42,002 nt of DNA from Pseudomonadota bacterium (GTDB lineage Bacteria > Pseudomonadota > Gammaproteobacteria > Eutrophobiales > Eutrophobiaceae), in the NCBI GenBank assembly GCA_022562175.1, contig JADFPU010000003.1, positions 2,608 through 44,609 on the forward strand, in the 5' to 3' direction. The notes under the pieces were generated by a model. It had not been told where the DNA came from and made no database searches. It saw nothing but the letters and a program-made list of their open reading frames with translations. A program made the position numbers and the translations under genes. Shown here piece after piece: positions 10,694 through 20,803 of the stretch. Positions within the stretch are counted from its first letter, which is position 1; every line of letters starts with the position of its first letter.

Positions 10694-11593
10694 TTAATCT
10701 TTTCCAGAGTTTTGATCGACGCCAATTTCAGGAATACTTTTGCCGTGGCTGACGATATACATGCCACTGGCAACAATAACGGCTATACCCAGCCAGGTGA
10801 AGGCATCCGGGATCTCCTGCCAGATGTAATAGCTTATCAGGGCTGTCCAGATGATTCTGATGTAGTCCAGTGGTGCTACTACAGCGGGTTGTGCATAGCG
10901 CATGGCCTGCAGGAAACAAACAATTGCAGCCGTTGAACTGACCCCAAGGGCAATGAATAACAGCCAATCGGTGGCAGATGGTATAACCCAATCAGACACA
11001 ACCCAGTAAAAACAGACAATAATATTAAATGGGTAGATATAAAAATTGAGTGCCACAGGGGACTCACTGGTAGACAGGCGTCTGGCAGTCAACACCAGAA
11101 AGGCGATTAATGCAGCAACTGCCAGGGTAACAAGATGCGCCATTTGGAAATGTGATGGAGTAGGACGTAGTACAATCAGTATGCCAGTGAAGCCTATGCC
11201 GATCGCCAGCCAGGAGTGTGATGCAACCGGTTCGTTTAAAAATCGGGGCGATAATAGTGCAATAATAAAAGGTGCGGCAAAAATGATAGAGACAAATTCG
11301 GTTAAGGGTAAATATTTCAATCCGTAATAGATTCCCAGCATTACGCCGGTACTGAGGATACTGCGGGCCAGATGCCAGCCTGGTTTACTGGTTCTTAACT
11401 GTTCTCTACGATGGCTGAAAACGACATACAGTCCAATAATGACGATCCCCAGGATGCTTCTTATCCAGGTGACTTGAATAACGGGATAAATTGCGGTTAA
11501 CCATTTTCCCAGCGCATCTGACGTCGAGAAAAACAGCGTGCCGATAGCCATATAACTGATCCCCAGCACGGGATGATCGTTTAATTTCTTCAT
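10694..11593 (-). CDS. DMT-superfamily (EamA) transporter
   Basis: 299 aa, ten hydrophobic segments, EamA-like halves. Confidence 0.85.
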   Translation of the reverse strand: MKKLNDHPVLGISYMAIGTLFFSTSDALGKWLTAIYPVIQVTWIRSILGIVIIGLYVVFSHRREQLRTSKPGWHLARSILSTGVMLGIYYGLKYLPLTEFVSIIFAAPFIIALLSPRFLNEPVASHSWLAIGIGFTGILIVLRPTPSHFQMAHLVTLAVAALIAFLVLTARRLSTSESPVALNFYIYPFNIIVCFYWVVSDWVIPSATDWLLFIALGVSSTAAIVCFLQAMRYAQPAVVAPLDYIRIIWTALISYYIWQEIPDAFTWLGIAVIVASGMYIVSHGKSIPEIGVDQNSGKD

Positions 11594-11778
11594 GCTCTCT
11601 ACTGCTAATGTTCTTTTATAGGCAGGATCTTAAGCAACTTTAGCTTTTGAGTTATTATTTTAGTCTTTATGATAAACCACCTCCATCCATGCTGGGTCCG
11701 TGGTTCGAAACCGGCGTCAGGCAACGGCGCCTACTAAAAATCGCTTAAGAACCAACTGATGAATGTTTTTTATTATAT

Positions 11779-12717
11779 TTATAAATTATCAAGCGCAGTG
11801 GAAAATTCCGGTAAGAAATCAAAAAGATCCATAACAAGGCCATAGTCTGCAATCTCAAAGATTGGCGCCTCTTCATCCTTATTTATTGCAACAATGACTT
11901 TACTGTCCTTCATGCCGGCCAGGTGCTGGATCGCACCTGAAATACCGATTGCGATATAAAGATCCGGCGCCACAATCTTGCCGGTTTGTCCAACCTGATA
12001 GTCATTTGGGACATAGCCGGCATCAACAGCAGCACGTGAGGCGCCGATAGCTGCGCCCAGTTTATCAGCCACTTCTTCAAGTCGTTTAAAATTATCTGCG
12101 TTAGCCAGTCCCCGGCCACCGGAAATAATTATCCTGGCTGTAGTGAGTTCAGGACGTTCGGACAGGGTCAGTTCATGGCCCAGGAATGTTGAGATACCTG
12201 CAGGTGCTGATGTTGTAACTGATTCTTGTGTGGCCGAGCCGCCGTCTATGGCAGCGGCCTCAAAGGCGGTAGTGCGAACGGTGATAACCTTGACAGGGTC
12301 ACTGCTTTGCACCGTCGCCAGGGCATTGCCTGCGTAGATAGGGCGGACAAAGGTATCACTCGATTCAATTTTAATAACGTCTGAGATGGCAGCGACATCC
12401 AGCAATGCCGCCACGCGAGGTAACAGATTTTTGCCAAAGGTGGTTGCCGGCGCAAGTATATGACTGACCCCGTCAGTTATGGATGTTACCAGTGGCGCCA
12501 GTTCTTCTGCGAGTTGATGTGCGTAATGGTCTGCATCGGCATGTAAAACCGTTGTCACACCACTGATTTTTGTGGCGGATGTTGCGATGGCCTGACAATC
12601 TGAACCCGCCACCAGCAGCTTGACATCATCACCTAACAGGTTGGCGGCAGTTAGTGTATGTAGAGTCGATGGTTTGATCGTTTGCTGATCATGTTCTGCA
12701 ATAACAAGGATACTCAT
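11779..12717 (-). CDS. etfA: Electron transfer flavoprotein alpha subunit
   Basis: 312 aa; [58 protein letters not shown]. Confidence 0.96.
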   Translation of the reverse strand: MSILVIAEHDQQTIKPSTLHTLTAANLLGDDVKLLVAGSDCQAIATSATKISGVTTVLHADADHYAHQLAEELAPLVTSITDGVSHILAPATTFGKNLLPRVAALLDVAAISDVIKIESSDTFVRPIYAGNALATVQSSDPVKVITVRTTAFEAAAIDGGSATQESVTTSAPAGISTFLGHELTLSERPELTTARIIISGGRGLANADNFKRLEEVADKLGAAIGASRAAVDAGYVPNDYQVGQTGKIVAPDLYIAIGISGAIQHLAGMKDSKVIVAINKDEEAPIFEIADYGLVMDLFDFLPEFSTALDNL

Positions 12718-12718
12718 G

Positions 12719-13468
12719 TTATATCACCTTTGCTTCGTTTTTGAGTTTATCCATCAGTTCTTGCACATCAGCAAGCTTTATGCCGGCCGCGCGTTTAGCG
12801 GGTTGCTCTATGCTGAGGACTTTTAATCGAGAGTTGACATCTATGCCGAGATCATCAGGGCACAGGATGTCTAAAGGTTTTTTCTTCGCCTTCATAATAT
12901 TGGGTAATTTGATATAGCGCGGTTCATTCAGACGCAGGTCGGTGGTGACGATCGCTGGCAGTTGCAAGGAGACAGTCTCCAGGCCACCGTCGATCTCACG
13001 TGTTACCTCGACGTTGCCGTCATTGAAAACCACTTTTGAGGCAAACGTGCCCTGTGCCCAACCTAGCAGTGCCGATAACATCTGGCCAGTCTGGTTATTA
13101 TCGTCATCAATGGCCTGCTTGCCGAGGATCACCAGTTGCGGCGATTGCCTTTCCACTATTGCCTTGAGAAGCTTGGCGATAGCCAAAGGTTGCAGCTCTG
13201 CCTCTGTTTCGATAAGGATAGCCCGGTCTGCGCCCATAGCCAACCCGGAGCGCAGAATGTCCTGGCACTGGCTTGTGCCGATGGTGATGACGATAATCTC
13301 CGAGGCATGCCCAGCTTCTTTTATACGGATCGCTTCCTCAACAGCAATCTCACAAAACGGGTTCATGGCCATTTTTATATTGGCGGTTTCTACCCCGCTG
13401 CCATCAGATTTCACATGAACCCTGACGTTGGCATCAATGACTCGCTTGATCGGTACCAGAATCTTCAT
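12719..13468 (-). CDS. etfB: Electron transfer flavoprotein beta subunit
   Basis: 249 aa; [17 protein letters not shown] ... [33 protein letters not shown]. Confidence 0.96.
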   Translation of the reverse strand: MKILVPIKRVIDANVRVHVKSDGSGVETANIKMAMNPFCEIAVEEAIRIKEAGHASEIIVITIGTSQCQDILRSGLAMGADRAILIETEAELQPLAIAKLLKAIVERQSPQLVILGKQAIDDDNNQTGQMLSALLGWAQGTFASKVVFNDGNVEVTREIDGGLETVSLQLPAIVTTDLRLNEPRYIKLPNIMKAKKKPLDILCPDDLGIDVNSRLKVLSIEQPAKRAAGIKLADVQELMDKLKNEAKVI

Positions 13469-13639
13469 TTGCTTGTTATATTCATTGTCATTTTATTTGA
13501 GAATCGATTATATACTTTTTCACTTGATTGCAGGTAACTGTGATAAGTTCAGATGTATATTTTTGTATATAAATTTATTGATGAGAGCCGTTTGTGGCAT
13601 TATCAAAACAAACCGGGGCAGTACCAGACATTATAAATA

Positions 13640-14836
13640 ATGACCTATGATCTACTCGTAATAGGCGGTGGTATAATTGGCTTATCAACTGCCTGGCAGT
13701 TACAGCAGCGTTATCCCGATAAAAGAATCCTGTTACTGGACAAGGAGAGTCAATTTGCCAGACACCAGACCGGCCATAATAGCGGTGTCATTCATGCAGG
13801 TGTTTACTACCAGCCAGGTAGTCTAAAGGCCAGATTTTGCAAGCAAGGCGCCGAATCAATAATTGCATTTTGCACGGAAAATAATGTCCCCTACCAGCAG
13901 TGCGGGAAATTACTGGTAGCGACTGATCAGCGTGAACTTGAACGGATGCAGGCTTTGTATCAACGTTGCCAGGAGAATGAGATAGAGGCTGAAATATTAA
14001 CAAAGCCGCAGCTTAACGCCCGTGAACCCGCTATTGCCGGCCTGGGTGCAATCCTTGTCGGGGCCACCGCAATTGTTGATTATAAACAGGTCTGTTTTGC
14101 TATGGCCAGGCATTTCCAGGGGCTGGGCGGTCAATACAAGCTCAATGCCGAGGTGGTCGCTATATCAGAAAGCGACCAGGGGATAATTGTCAGCACGGCG
14201 ACTGAAAAATATGCGTGTGCTTATCTGATCAGTTGTGCTGGTCTGATGGCGGATCGGCTTGCCTTGCTACATGGTTTGCCAACTGATTTTCAGATCATCC
14301 CGTTTCGAGGTGAATACTATCAATTAGCGTCGCAACACAATGATCTCATTACGCATCTTATTTATCCCATCCCGGATCCGGCATTGCCGTTTCTCGGCGT
14401 GCATTTGACGAGGATGATCGATGGCAGCATTACGGTAGGGCCGAATGCAGTATTAGGCTGGCAACGTGAAGGCTATGGCCGGTTTAATTTTAACCCCAAT
14501 GATGTGTATGACATGCTGCGTTTCAAGGGATTCTGGCAACTGATAAAGAAAAATATGAGCAGCGGTCTGATGGAGATGAAGAACTCGCTGTGGAAACGCG
14601 GTTATCTAAAGTGTGTTCAGAAATACTGCCCACAACTTGAGCTGGAGGATCTATTGCCCTGTCCCGCAGGCATACGGGCACAGGCAGTTTTAGAAGATGG
14701 TAGTTTAGTGCATGATTTCTTATTTAAAGAAAGCCCTCGCAGCCTGCATGTCTGCAATGCACCATCCCCGGCAGCGACCTCAGCTATCCCGATAGGTCAT
14801 TACATCTGCGACAAGATCGCAGAAAAAATAGATTAA
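13640..14836 (+). CDS. lhgO: L-2-hydroxyglutarate oxidase
   Basis: 398 aa; MTYDLLVIGGGIIGLSTAWQLQQRYPDKRILLLDKE...HQTGHNSGVIHAGVYYQPGSLKARFC; LPFLGVHLTRMIDGSITVGPNAVL. Confidence 0.93.
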   Translation: MTYDLLVIGGGIIGLSTAWQLQQRYPDKRILLLDKESQFARHQTGHNSGVIHAGVYYQPGSLKARFCKQGAESIIAFCTENNVPYQQCGKLLVATDQRELERMQALYQRCQENEIEAEILTKPQLNAREPAIAGLGAILVGATAIVDYKQVCFAMARHFQGLGGQYKLNAEVVAISESDQGIIVSTATEKYACAYLISCAGLMADRLALLHGLPTDFQIIPFRGEYYQLASQHNDLITHLIYPIPDPALPFLGVHLTRMIDGSITVGPNAVLGWQREGYGRFNFNPNDVYDMLRFKGFWQLIKKNMSSGLMEMKNSLWKRGYLKCVQKYCPQLELEDLLPCPAGIRAQAVLEDGSLVHDFLFKESPRSLHVCNAPSPAATSAIPIGHYICDKIAEKID

Positions 14837-14845
14837 ACACAGTTA

Positions 14846-15538
14846 CTATGAGCCCTGAGTCCCGCCCTGCTGCAAAAACATCTTTATCTGTATCGCCATA
14901 CTTCTGCATGCATTGGCCTGTACCCTGGCCAGCAAAGGGATAGGAATGATGATCGCGGGCATAAATGAGGTGCCCTTTGTTTCTGCACTGATCTTCCCGG
15001 ACAGGACCAGTTTATTAAAATCCCAGACACTGGCTTCATAATTAGCTTCATCATCCCAGGTGGCAAAGCCAAAACATCCACCACCACCGGGCCCGATAGC
15101 GCAAGCAACGGAACCACTACTGTCTGTGCGTTCAGTAAAGCCGTCTATCCAGACAAAATAGCGAATCCGAAAATCAGAAAACTTTTTGGCTATCGCCGGA
15201 TTCTCTAGCAATTTCCCCAGGTTTTTGACATCCATCGGTGCAGTACGCGTTTCAAACCAGGGATACATGCTGTCAACAAACAATTTTTCCGGAATGACCT
15301 GGATACCATTTCCACCTTCAGAGAGTGATTTGCCGACACATGAGATGAAATCAAACTCTGTTTCATGATCACTGCTATGGCGACGTCCGAGCACAACGAT
15401 TGACTCTCCCTTGTTGACACGCGCTGTCGGGGCTTCACGATACTGGTCGATGACGGTAGTGCTTTTACAGCCGGCTATAAGCAGGACAGACATAAGCAGG
15501 GAGAAAATAACAAAAAGATTGTTAGAGCAGTAACGCAT
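14846..15538 (-). CDS. Putative lipoprotein of unknown function (last gene of envelope cluster)
   Basis: Start at MRYCSNN (15538); lipobox LLIAGCKSTT; ORF track extends to 15580 but would overlap the preceding gene. Confidence 0.7.
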   Translation of the reverse strand: MRYCSNNLFVIFSLLMSVLLIAGCKSTTVIDQYREAPTARVNKGESIVVLGRRHSSDHETEFDFISCVGKSLSEGGNGIQVIPEKLFVDSMYPWFETRTAPMDVKNLGKLLENPAIAKKFSDFRIRYFVWIDGFTERTDSSGSVACAIGPGGGGCFGFATWDDEANYEASVWDFNKLVLSGKISAETKGTSFMPAIIIPIPLLARVQANACRSMAIQIKMFLQQGGTQGS

Positions 15539-15551
15539 TGTTGAACCTCTG

Positions 15552-16223
15552 TCAGCAGTTGCTGACTGCATAGTTTTCACATTCGCCGATAGTATCCGCC
15601 AACCATTGCTTTATCTCTATGACATTGCCAAAACCCAGTGCCAGTTTTGCGCCGACATCACGCAGCGCCACTTCAATTGCCGCTTGTAAGCCTGCGCTGC
15701 GATTTTTGAGAAATTCAACCGAACTTTTTCCATAGGCTGTCAGCGGCCAATCGGCGATGAGGCTGCCATCAGGGCTGTATAGCTGGATATTATATTTTAT
15801 CCACACCTCATAAAGTCCGGATTGGGTCTCCCTGGGCAAGGCGAATTGCATTTCTTCTATGTGCGGTGCTAAAACGGCATCGACTTTGGAGATATTAGCA
15901 GATAAATCAATAGACGTGACATGTTGCACCTGTTTGAACATGGAGGGTAGCACCTGATCAAACAGGGCAACCTGGGATGAGCCACTCTCAATCGTCCAGT
16001 TGGGGCGGTCTTCAGAATTCTCACGGTAGACATGATGGCTGAACTGCTCATCATAATAAACGCCTATGTTGAGAGGAATTTGATTGATCAGTGGCGCCGG
16101 TACTTCGGAGGTGACCTTGATTGCCAGGGATTGAGTGCAACCAGAGCTGAATAATAACAGCAGGATAAAGAATATGAGCAGAGCTCTATGGCTGCCTGTG
16201 GTTAATGGATTTGATGTGTTCAT
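15552..16223 (-). CDS. Putative lipoprotein of unknown function
   Basis: 223 aa; lipobox LFSSGCTQS; KVTSEVPAPLINQIPLNIGVYYDEQF. Confidence 0.75.
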   Translation of the reverse strand: MNTSNPLTTGSHRALLIFFILLLLFSSGCTQSLAIKVTSEVPAPLINQIPLNIGVYYDEQFSHHVYRENSEDRPNWTIESGSSQVALFDQVLPSMFKQVQHVTSIDLSANISKVDAVLAPHIEEMQFALPRETQSGLYEVWIKYNIQLYSPDGSLIADWPLTAYGKSSVEFLKNRSAGLQAAIEVALRDVGAKLALGFGNVIEIKQWLADTIGECENYAVSNC

Positions 16224-16246
16224 GATAATTAACTGTTCTGCTATGT

Positions 16247-17242
16247 TTACCGATAATCATTAAGCCCGACAAACGTGCCGCCATTACGATGGGTAAGTTC
16301 GCGCATTAATGTCGCAAAACGTTCCCCGGTAAATTGTAATTGGCGCGGGTTAGCAAACTGTACCGGAAAGCCGACCGCATGGATACGCACTCTTGGCTTG
16401 CCATTGGCATCCTTGGGGTTAATGCGTTCAACAGTATCGACAACTTCCTTGATAGAGCGTCCGGTGAATTCATCGCCGAACACATATAGACTTATCTTTT
16501 TGTCCACGCTGTAAAATGTACGGATTGCGCGGGTTATGCCTTCTACCGGGCTACTGTTACTGAATGGATTCCAGCTTCGCAGTCGATTGATAATGACCCT
16601 GCGCCGGCCCGGTGTGTCGGGCATCCATTTGCCCCGGTACCTGGAAAACATGTAATCACCCATATCGTTTAAAATCTGTATGCCTTTTACCCGCGGGTAG
16701 ACATCCAGGATTGTAATCAGCTGCTTGATCATTTTATTCCAGCTATATTGAAACATACTGCCGGAGGTATCAATGATAAATATAATGTATTCACTATCGA
16801 CCGGGATGCCACCTATGAAATCAGTTTTTTGTTCCTCCCGCTGGCTAAGCAGACGCTGCATCTCTTCGCTAAGTTGTTGCAATGCCAGTTCTAATTCGCC
16901 TTTGATGATAGTATTGACAGATGAGTCCTCTGCGAGTCCGGCATAGCGAACTTGTACATTGGCCAGTTCACGTTGCAGTTTGGCGACCTTTTCATCCCAG
17001 ATTGACAGTTGTTCATGTCTGGCATTTAAATCGCGATTAAGTACTTTTGCTTCGCCACGGATTTGAAACAGCTGGGCCTGCAATTGTTTGACAATACCAT
17101 CAAGCGGTTCTACAGATGCCTCAAGAACGGCTGGTACACCGGTCTTGGCTATCATCAGTAATAATATGATGGCGCCAAAGCCACAGGTAATCACATCAAG
17201 AAACGATAGACCGAAAGCCTCGTTTTCGCGACGCTTCTTCAT
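16247..17242 (-). CDS. VWA-domain protein with N-terminal single TM helix (FLDVITCGFGAIILLLMI)
   Basis: 331 aa; coiled coil after the TM; MIDAS-like FIIDTSGSM; 4-nt overlap with the upstream VWA gene. Confidence 0.88.
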   Translation of the reverse strand: MKKRRENEAFGLSFLDVITCGFGAIILLLMIAKTGVPAVLEASVEPLDGIVKQLQAQLFQIRGEAKVLNRDLNARHEQLSIWDEKVAKLQRELANVQVRYAGLAEDSSVNTIIKGELELALQQLSEEMQRLLSQREEQKTDFIGGIPVDSEYIIFIIDTSGSMFQYSWNKMIKQLITILDVYPRVKGIQILNDMGDYMFSRYRGKWMPDTPGRRRVIINRLRSWNPFSNSSPVEGITRAIRTFYSVDKKISLYVFGDEFTGRSIKEVVDTVERINPKDANGKPRVRIHAVGFPVQFANPRQLQFTGERFATLMRELTHRNGGTFVGLNDYR

Positions 17243-18333
17243 GGCCAGTCTTCGGTGGGGCTCATGAATGCGCCCCGGGTCAACTGCGCTAACCGCCAGA
17301 AGGCAGAGGCGGCCATAGGGTCTCCTTCCATCGGCGACAATATGATATTGACCGGAACACCCTGGGGCAGTTTGTTGAGTGCCTGTTCAAAAAGTTGCAG
17401 GCGCTGTTTGCCGGTGACAGTTGTACCGCGGGGTGGCTTACGGCCCTGGGTAGGCAGGCCATCAGTGAGCAGGTATATATTGTCGGGTAGCGGCCGCAGC
17501 TTACTGGCATAGTCAAAGGCTGTTGCCAGATTGGTGCCCCCTGCCGGGATCACCTCTTTCAATTTTTCAATCGCGCCGTTTAATTGTTGCAAATCCTTAA
17601 CCTCTAGCCATTGTCCGCGGGTATTTGCCAATACGGATTTTGTCTCGGTATTGAAAGTATATATCTGATACTGACTATCGACAGGAAATCGTGTGCTGAT
17701 CCAGTCTACTGTCTGCAGGGCCTGTTGCCATTTGCGTGAATTAAGCCTTTGTTTGCCGGTCATATTACGGCGCCGGATAATGTTGACTATGGTTTTGTCC
17801 AACATGCTTGCCGACACATCCAGCAGGACTAATATTCTTTTGCCGCCGAGTTTCAAACCGGTCAGATATTCCCGGTTGCCTTCACCGACAAAGCTGCGTG
17901 TATCCTTGCCCGTGTTTTGGGTCTCTTTCTCAAGGCGTTGTTTCTGTGCCGCAAGTTTTTTCAGATCGGCCTTGAGTTTTTCCATATCTGCATCCTGGTT
18001 GCTATTAGCCAGCGCTTCCGTGTTACCGGCAACCTCCCTGATTTCGTCCATAATGCGGCGTGCCAGGCCCTTTGCGATCGCTGTCTGGTCATCAATATCG
18101 GAAACTGTATTGTGAAGTTTGGCGAGATTGTCTTTGCCCTGCAAAATCTCTTCTTCTAACAGACTGACTTCCGAGCTGAGATCAGGGGTCGTGTTTACTA
18201 CCGGCACATATGCATCAACATTGTGTTTGATGATCAGAAACAGCAATACCACAGCACCGAATCCACAGGACATGATGTCCAGAAAGGCCAGACTGAAGGC
18301 GGAAAATTCTCGTCGCCTACGGGCCATTGTCAT
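17239..18333 (-). CDS. VWA-domain protein with N-terminal single TM helix (FLDIMSCGFGAVVLLFLI)
   Basis: 364 aa; complete-looking MIDAS (LLDVSASM, GGTNLATAFD, LLTDGLPTQG). Confidence 0.9.
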   Translation of the reverse strand: MTMARRRREFSAFSLAFLDIMSCGFGAVVLLFLIIKHNVDAYVPVVNTTPDLSSEVSLLEEEILQGKDNLAKLHNTVSDIDDQTAIAKGLARRIMDEIREVAGNTEALANSNQDADMEKLKADLKKLAAQKQRLEKETQNTGKDTRSFVGEGNREYLTGLKLGGKRILVLLDVSASMLDKTIVNIIRRRNMTGKQRLNSRKWQQALQTVDWISTRFPVDSQYQIYTFNTETKSVLANTRGQWLEVKDLQQLNGAIEKLKEVIPAGGTNLATAFDYASKLRPLPDNIYLLTDGLPTQGRKPPRGTTVTGKQRLQLFEQALNKLPQGVPVNIILSPMEGDPMAASAFWRLAQLTRGAFMSPTEDWP

Positions 18334-19645
18334 CCAGCACGCTTATAAATTTATACGTCACGCTTGAATCCCGAAAATTCATTGTATCGCCGGCTTGCAC
18401 AGGTGTTTTGCTGTTTAACAGCTGGCCATTTATAAAGGCCTGAAGTTGCCCTGCAGGTGTTATTACGGGTTGATGGTTATTCAGCATCACACAGCCAGCT
18501 GTTGTTTGACCCTTTGACATTTCGGGAGCACCGGTGCCAGACAGATATAAAGGCGTATTTCCTATCGGGTACGCCTGGTCTTCGTAGAGCACATGTGTGA
18601 CGGTGGTTTTTGCTGGCCTGGTGGAGGCCTCGCGTTGCCCGGGAATTTTTGTGGTGCAGGACACAGTCGGGTTTTTGCTGGCGGGAAGTGTGGTAATAAA
18701 GCTCAGGGAAGGGCCCGCTGTACGTATTTGTTGTGTGTATTGCTGACAGCCCAAAAACACAGCATCGACATCCAGTGTTTTATATTCAGGTAAAACGTCC
18801 GCCAGACAGGGTAAGGCGGCCATACGATCACTGAGTAGACAGCTTAAGGAAGGTGAAATGTGTTGAGCGATTCTCTGATAGATGGTCTGCAGTGCATGCG
18901 ACAAAACATGCCGATGTAGCTTTGCCTGGTGAAGGTTCTGCTTGAACTGGATCTCTAGTAAGACTTCCTTATTTTCATGCAGGGATTGCAGGCAACGCGG
19001 TAACTGATCATACAAAGCCTGTTCTGTTTCGGCATGATGCAAGGGGTCAAAACGTGATTGCTGGATGAATAGATCTGCGATCAAGTTGGCACAGGCTGTA
19101 TAGATATGACTGAGCCCTGTTTCATCGATTATTTCAACTGATTGTCGGCTGATTTCATCCTTCACCTGTAGTTGTGTGATGACAGTCTGGTGAAGATGTA
19201 TATCAATGTGCTGATAGTTACCGCTATCGATTATTGCTGCGGTACTCGCGATAGCGGAATCCACCAGACCTATGGCTGTAAACGGACTGGCTTCAGCCAT
19301 GCCAAGTAATAGCGATAATTGCTCCGTGGTGTAATTTCCAGGAACGGCAAATAGTATCTCTTCAGGTTTACCTGCCTGTTCATATAGGGAAAGTAAATGG
19401 GCAAACGCCAGGTCTGCATGATGTCTGTATTGTTTTGCAGGGTTCTGCAAGGCATCCTGGCTAAGTTTATTCCAGAATTGATTGTATGTTTGCCGTGGGT
19501 TCAGGTGCGCCAGTTTGAGTGCCTGTTCGCCAAGATAGAGTTTTTCATTTTTAATGACAGCATAGCCAGGGCTGCGCAAAACGATTTCCGTGCCCTTTGC
19601 TACACGGATCTCGCTGTCATTTAATTCGATTATGCATAATGACAT
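18317..19645 (-). CDS. Actin/Hsp70-fold-like protein with C-terminal FHA-like module
   Basis: 442 aa; N-terminus MSLCIIELNDSEIRVAKG... and ILFAVPGNYTTEQLSLLLGMAEASPFTAIGLVDSAIASTAAI resemble Hsp70/actin-type ATPase lobes; C-terminus INGQLLNSKTPVQAGDTMNFRDSSVTYKF is FHA-like. Confidence 0.6.
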   Translation of the reverse strand: MSLCIIELNDSEIRVAKGTEIVLRSPGYAVIKNEKLYLGEQALKLAHLNPRQTYNQFWNKLSQDALQNPAKQYRHHADLAFAHLLSLYEQAGKPEEILFAVPGNYTTEQLSLLLGMAEASPFTAIGLVDSAIASTAAIIDSGNYQHIDIHLHQTVITQLQVKDEISRQSVEIIDETGLSHIYTACANLIADLFIQQSRFDPLHHAETEQALYDQLPRCLQSLHENKEVLLEIQFKQNLHQAKLHRHVLSHALQTIYQRIAQHISPSLSCLLSDRMAALPCLADVLPEYKTLDVDAVFLGCQQYTQQIRTAGPSLSFITTLPASKNPTVSCTTKIPGQREASTRPAKTTVTHVLYEDQAYPIGNTPLYLSGTGAPEMSKGQTTAGCVMLNNHQPVITPAGQLQAFINGQLLNSKTPVQAGDTMNFRDSSVTYKFISVLDDNGP

Positions 19646-19656
19646 TTTTTACTCCA

Positions 19657-20454
19657 TCAACGGACTTGCAAGTGCCGGATCAGGTTCACATCGCAATAAC
19701 TTTGTGCATCAAGTACCAGGCGATCCTGTAGTAATTGTAGTTGATGCATCAAAAACATGATGATGATACTGATTATCAGTGCGATAAAGGTTGAGTTAAA
19801 GGCAATGCCCAGACTGACAGTTACCCCGACAATATCGCCTTCTACTGCACGGTGGGCTTGCCCCAGCGCCTCGCCAATACCGCGCACCGTGCCAATAAAA
19901 CCTATCGAGGGAATGGCCCAGATGAGATAGCGGATCATGGATAGTTCCGAGTCGAGTCGATCCGATTCTGTGTCGCAGACATCTTTCACCGCAGTTGAGA
20001 CGTTCTGTATATTCTGTGTGGAACCAAAACGCTGCAAGGCGGTGAGTAATGCGCGGGGTAGAAGGTATTCCCTTTCCTCTTCCGGTAGTGCTTGAAGTGG
20101 CCGGGAATATTTGCGTGTATCTTCCGGCAGAATGCTGGTGCCCTCAGCTACCTCCAGCAGGGACTGTTTGAGTAATTTTCGCTCATGTAATGCAAACTTT
20201 CCCTTTAATCCAATAATAGCCATGGCCCAGAGTGCCAGGATAAAACAGGCTTCCTGTTCATAATCTTTCACCACAATGTATACGGAACGTTTTATTACAG
20301 CCGTCTCGCCAGCGTCTTGAATTGCCTGTCGCTCCTGCAGGATTATCTCGGCCTTGGGACGGATAATGGTAACGTATATAGCATGGACAAATATCAGCGC
20401 CAGGAATAAAGAAAACAGCTGATAGATAAAATCAGAGACAGGATTGTGTTTCAT
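19657..20454 (-). CDS. MotA/TolQ/ExbB proton channel family protein
   Basis: 265 aa; MIRYLIWAIPSIGFIGTVRGIGEALGQAHRAVEGDIVGVTVSLGIAFNSTFIALIISIIIMFLMHQLQ is characteristic of the TolQ/ExbB TM2-TM3 region. Confidence 0.9.
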   Translation of the reverse strand: MKHNPVSDFIYQLFSLFLALIFVHAIYVTIIRPKAEIILQERQAIQDAGETAVIKRSVYIVVKDYEQEACFILALWAMAIIGLKGKFALHERKLLKQSLLEVAEGTSILPEDTRKYSRPLQALPEEEREYLLPRALLTALQRFGSTQNIQNVSTAVKDVCDTESDRLDSELSMIRYLIWAIPSIGFIGTVRGIGEALGQAHRAVEGDIVGVTVSLGIAFNSTFIALIISIIIMFLMHQLQLLQDRLVLDAQSYCDVNLIRHLQVR

Positions 20455-20562
20455 ATTGTTGTCCTATGTGCGAGGCTTCAGAACAAAGCTTGCCTGCAGT
20501 GTTTAAGCATTATAAGTGAAAGTGCGTGTATCATATTATTACGCAGACAGATTATTATCGAT

Positions 20563-20799
20563 CTAGATATCCACAGGAAACGACACCGACAAGTCTTCCG
20601 AAATTTCTACACTCGGCTTGAAGGTATCAGGTGTTGCCGGACGGTCTTGAGACTGCTCGGCTTGTTCCTTTTCTGCTTCTGCTTGCTGTACAGTTTTATT
20701 TGCCGCCGTATTGTCGGTGGCGGCATGTTCCTGTGCGTTTACTGCTGGCATCCCCAGCATAGCAACAACAAGGAGTAAATGTCTGAAAACGTTTGCCAA
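20563..20799 (-). CDS. Small secreted protein (78 aa) of unknown function
   Basis: Signal peptide MANVFRHLLLVVAMLGMPAVNA; charged linker; C-terminus DTFKPSVEISEDLSVSFPVDI; positioned within the operon. Confidence 0.65.
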   Translation of the reverse strand: MANVFRHLLLVVAMLGMPAVNAQEHAATDNTAANKTVQQAEAEKEQAEQSQDRPATPDTFKPSVEISEDLSVSFPVDI

Positions 20800-20803
20800 T
20801 ATT

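Noticed and set aside
11628-11750. Distant inverted repeat TCTTAAGC/GCTTAAGA with GGTTCGAAACC and GGCG...CGCC hairpins between
   Set aside because: 8-bp arms over 100 nt apart are expected by chance; probably just the etfA terminator and DMT promoter region.
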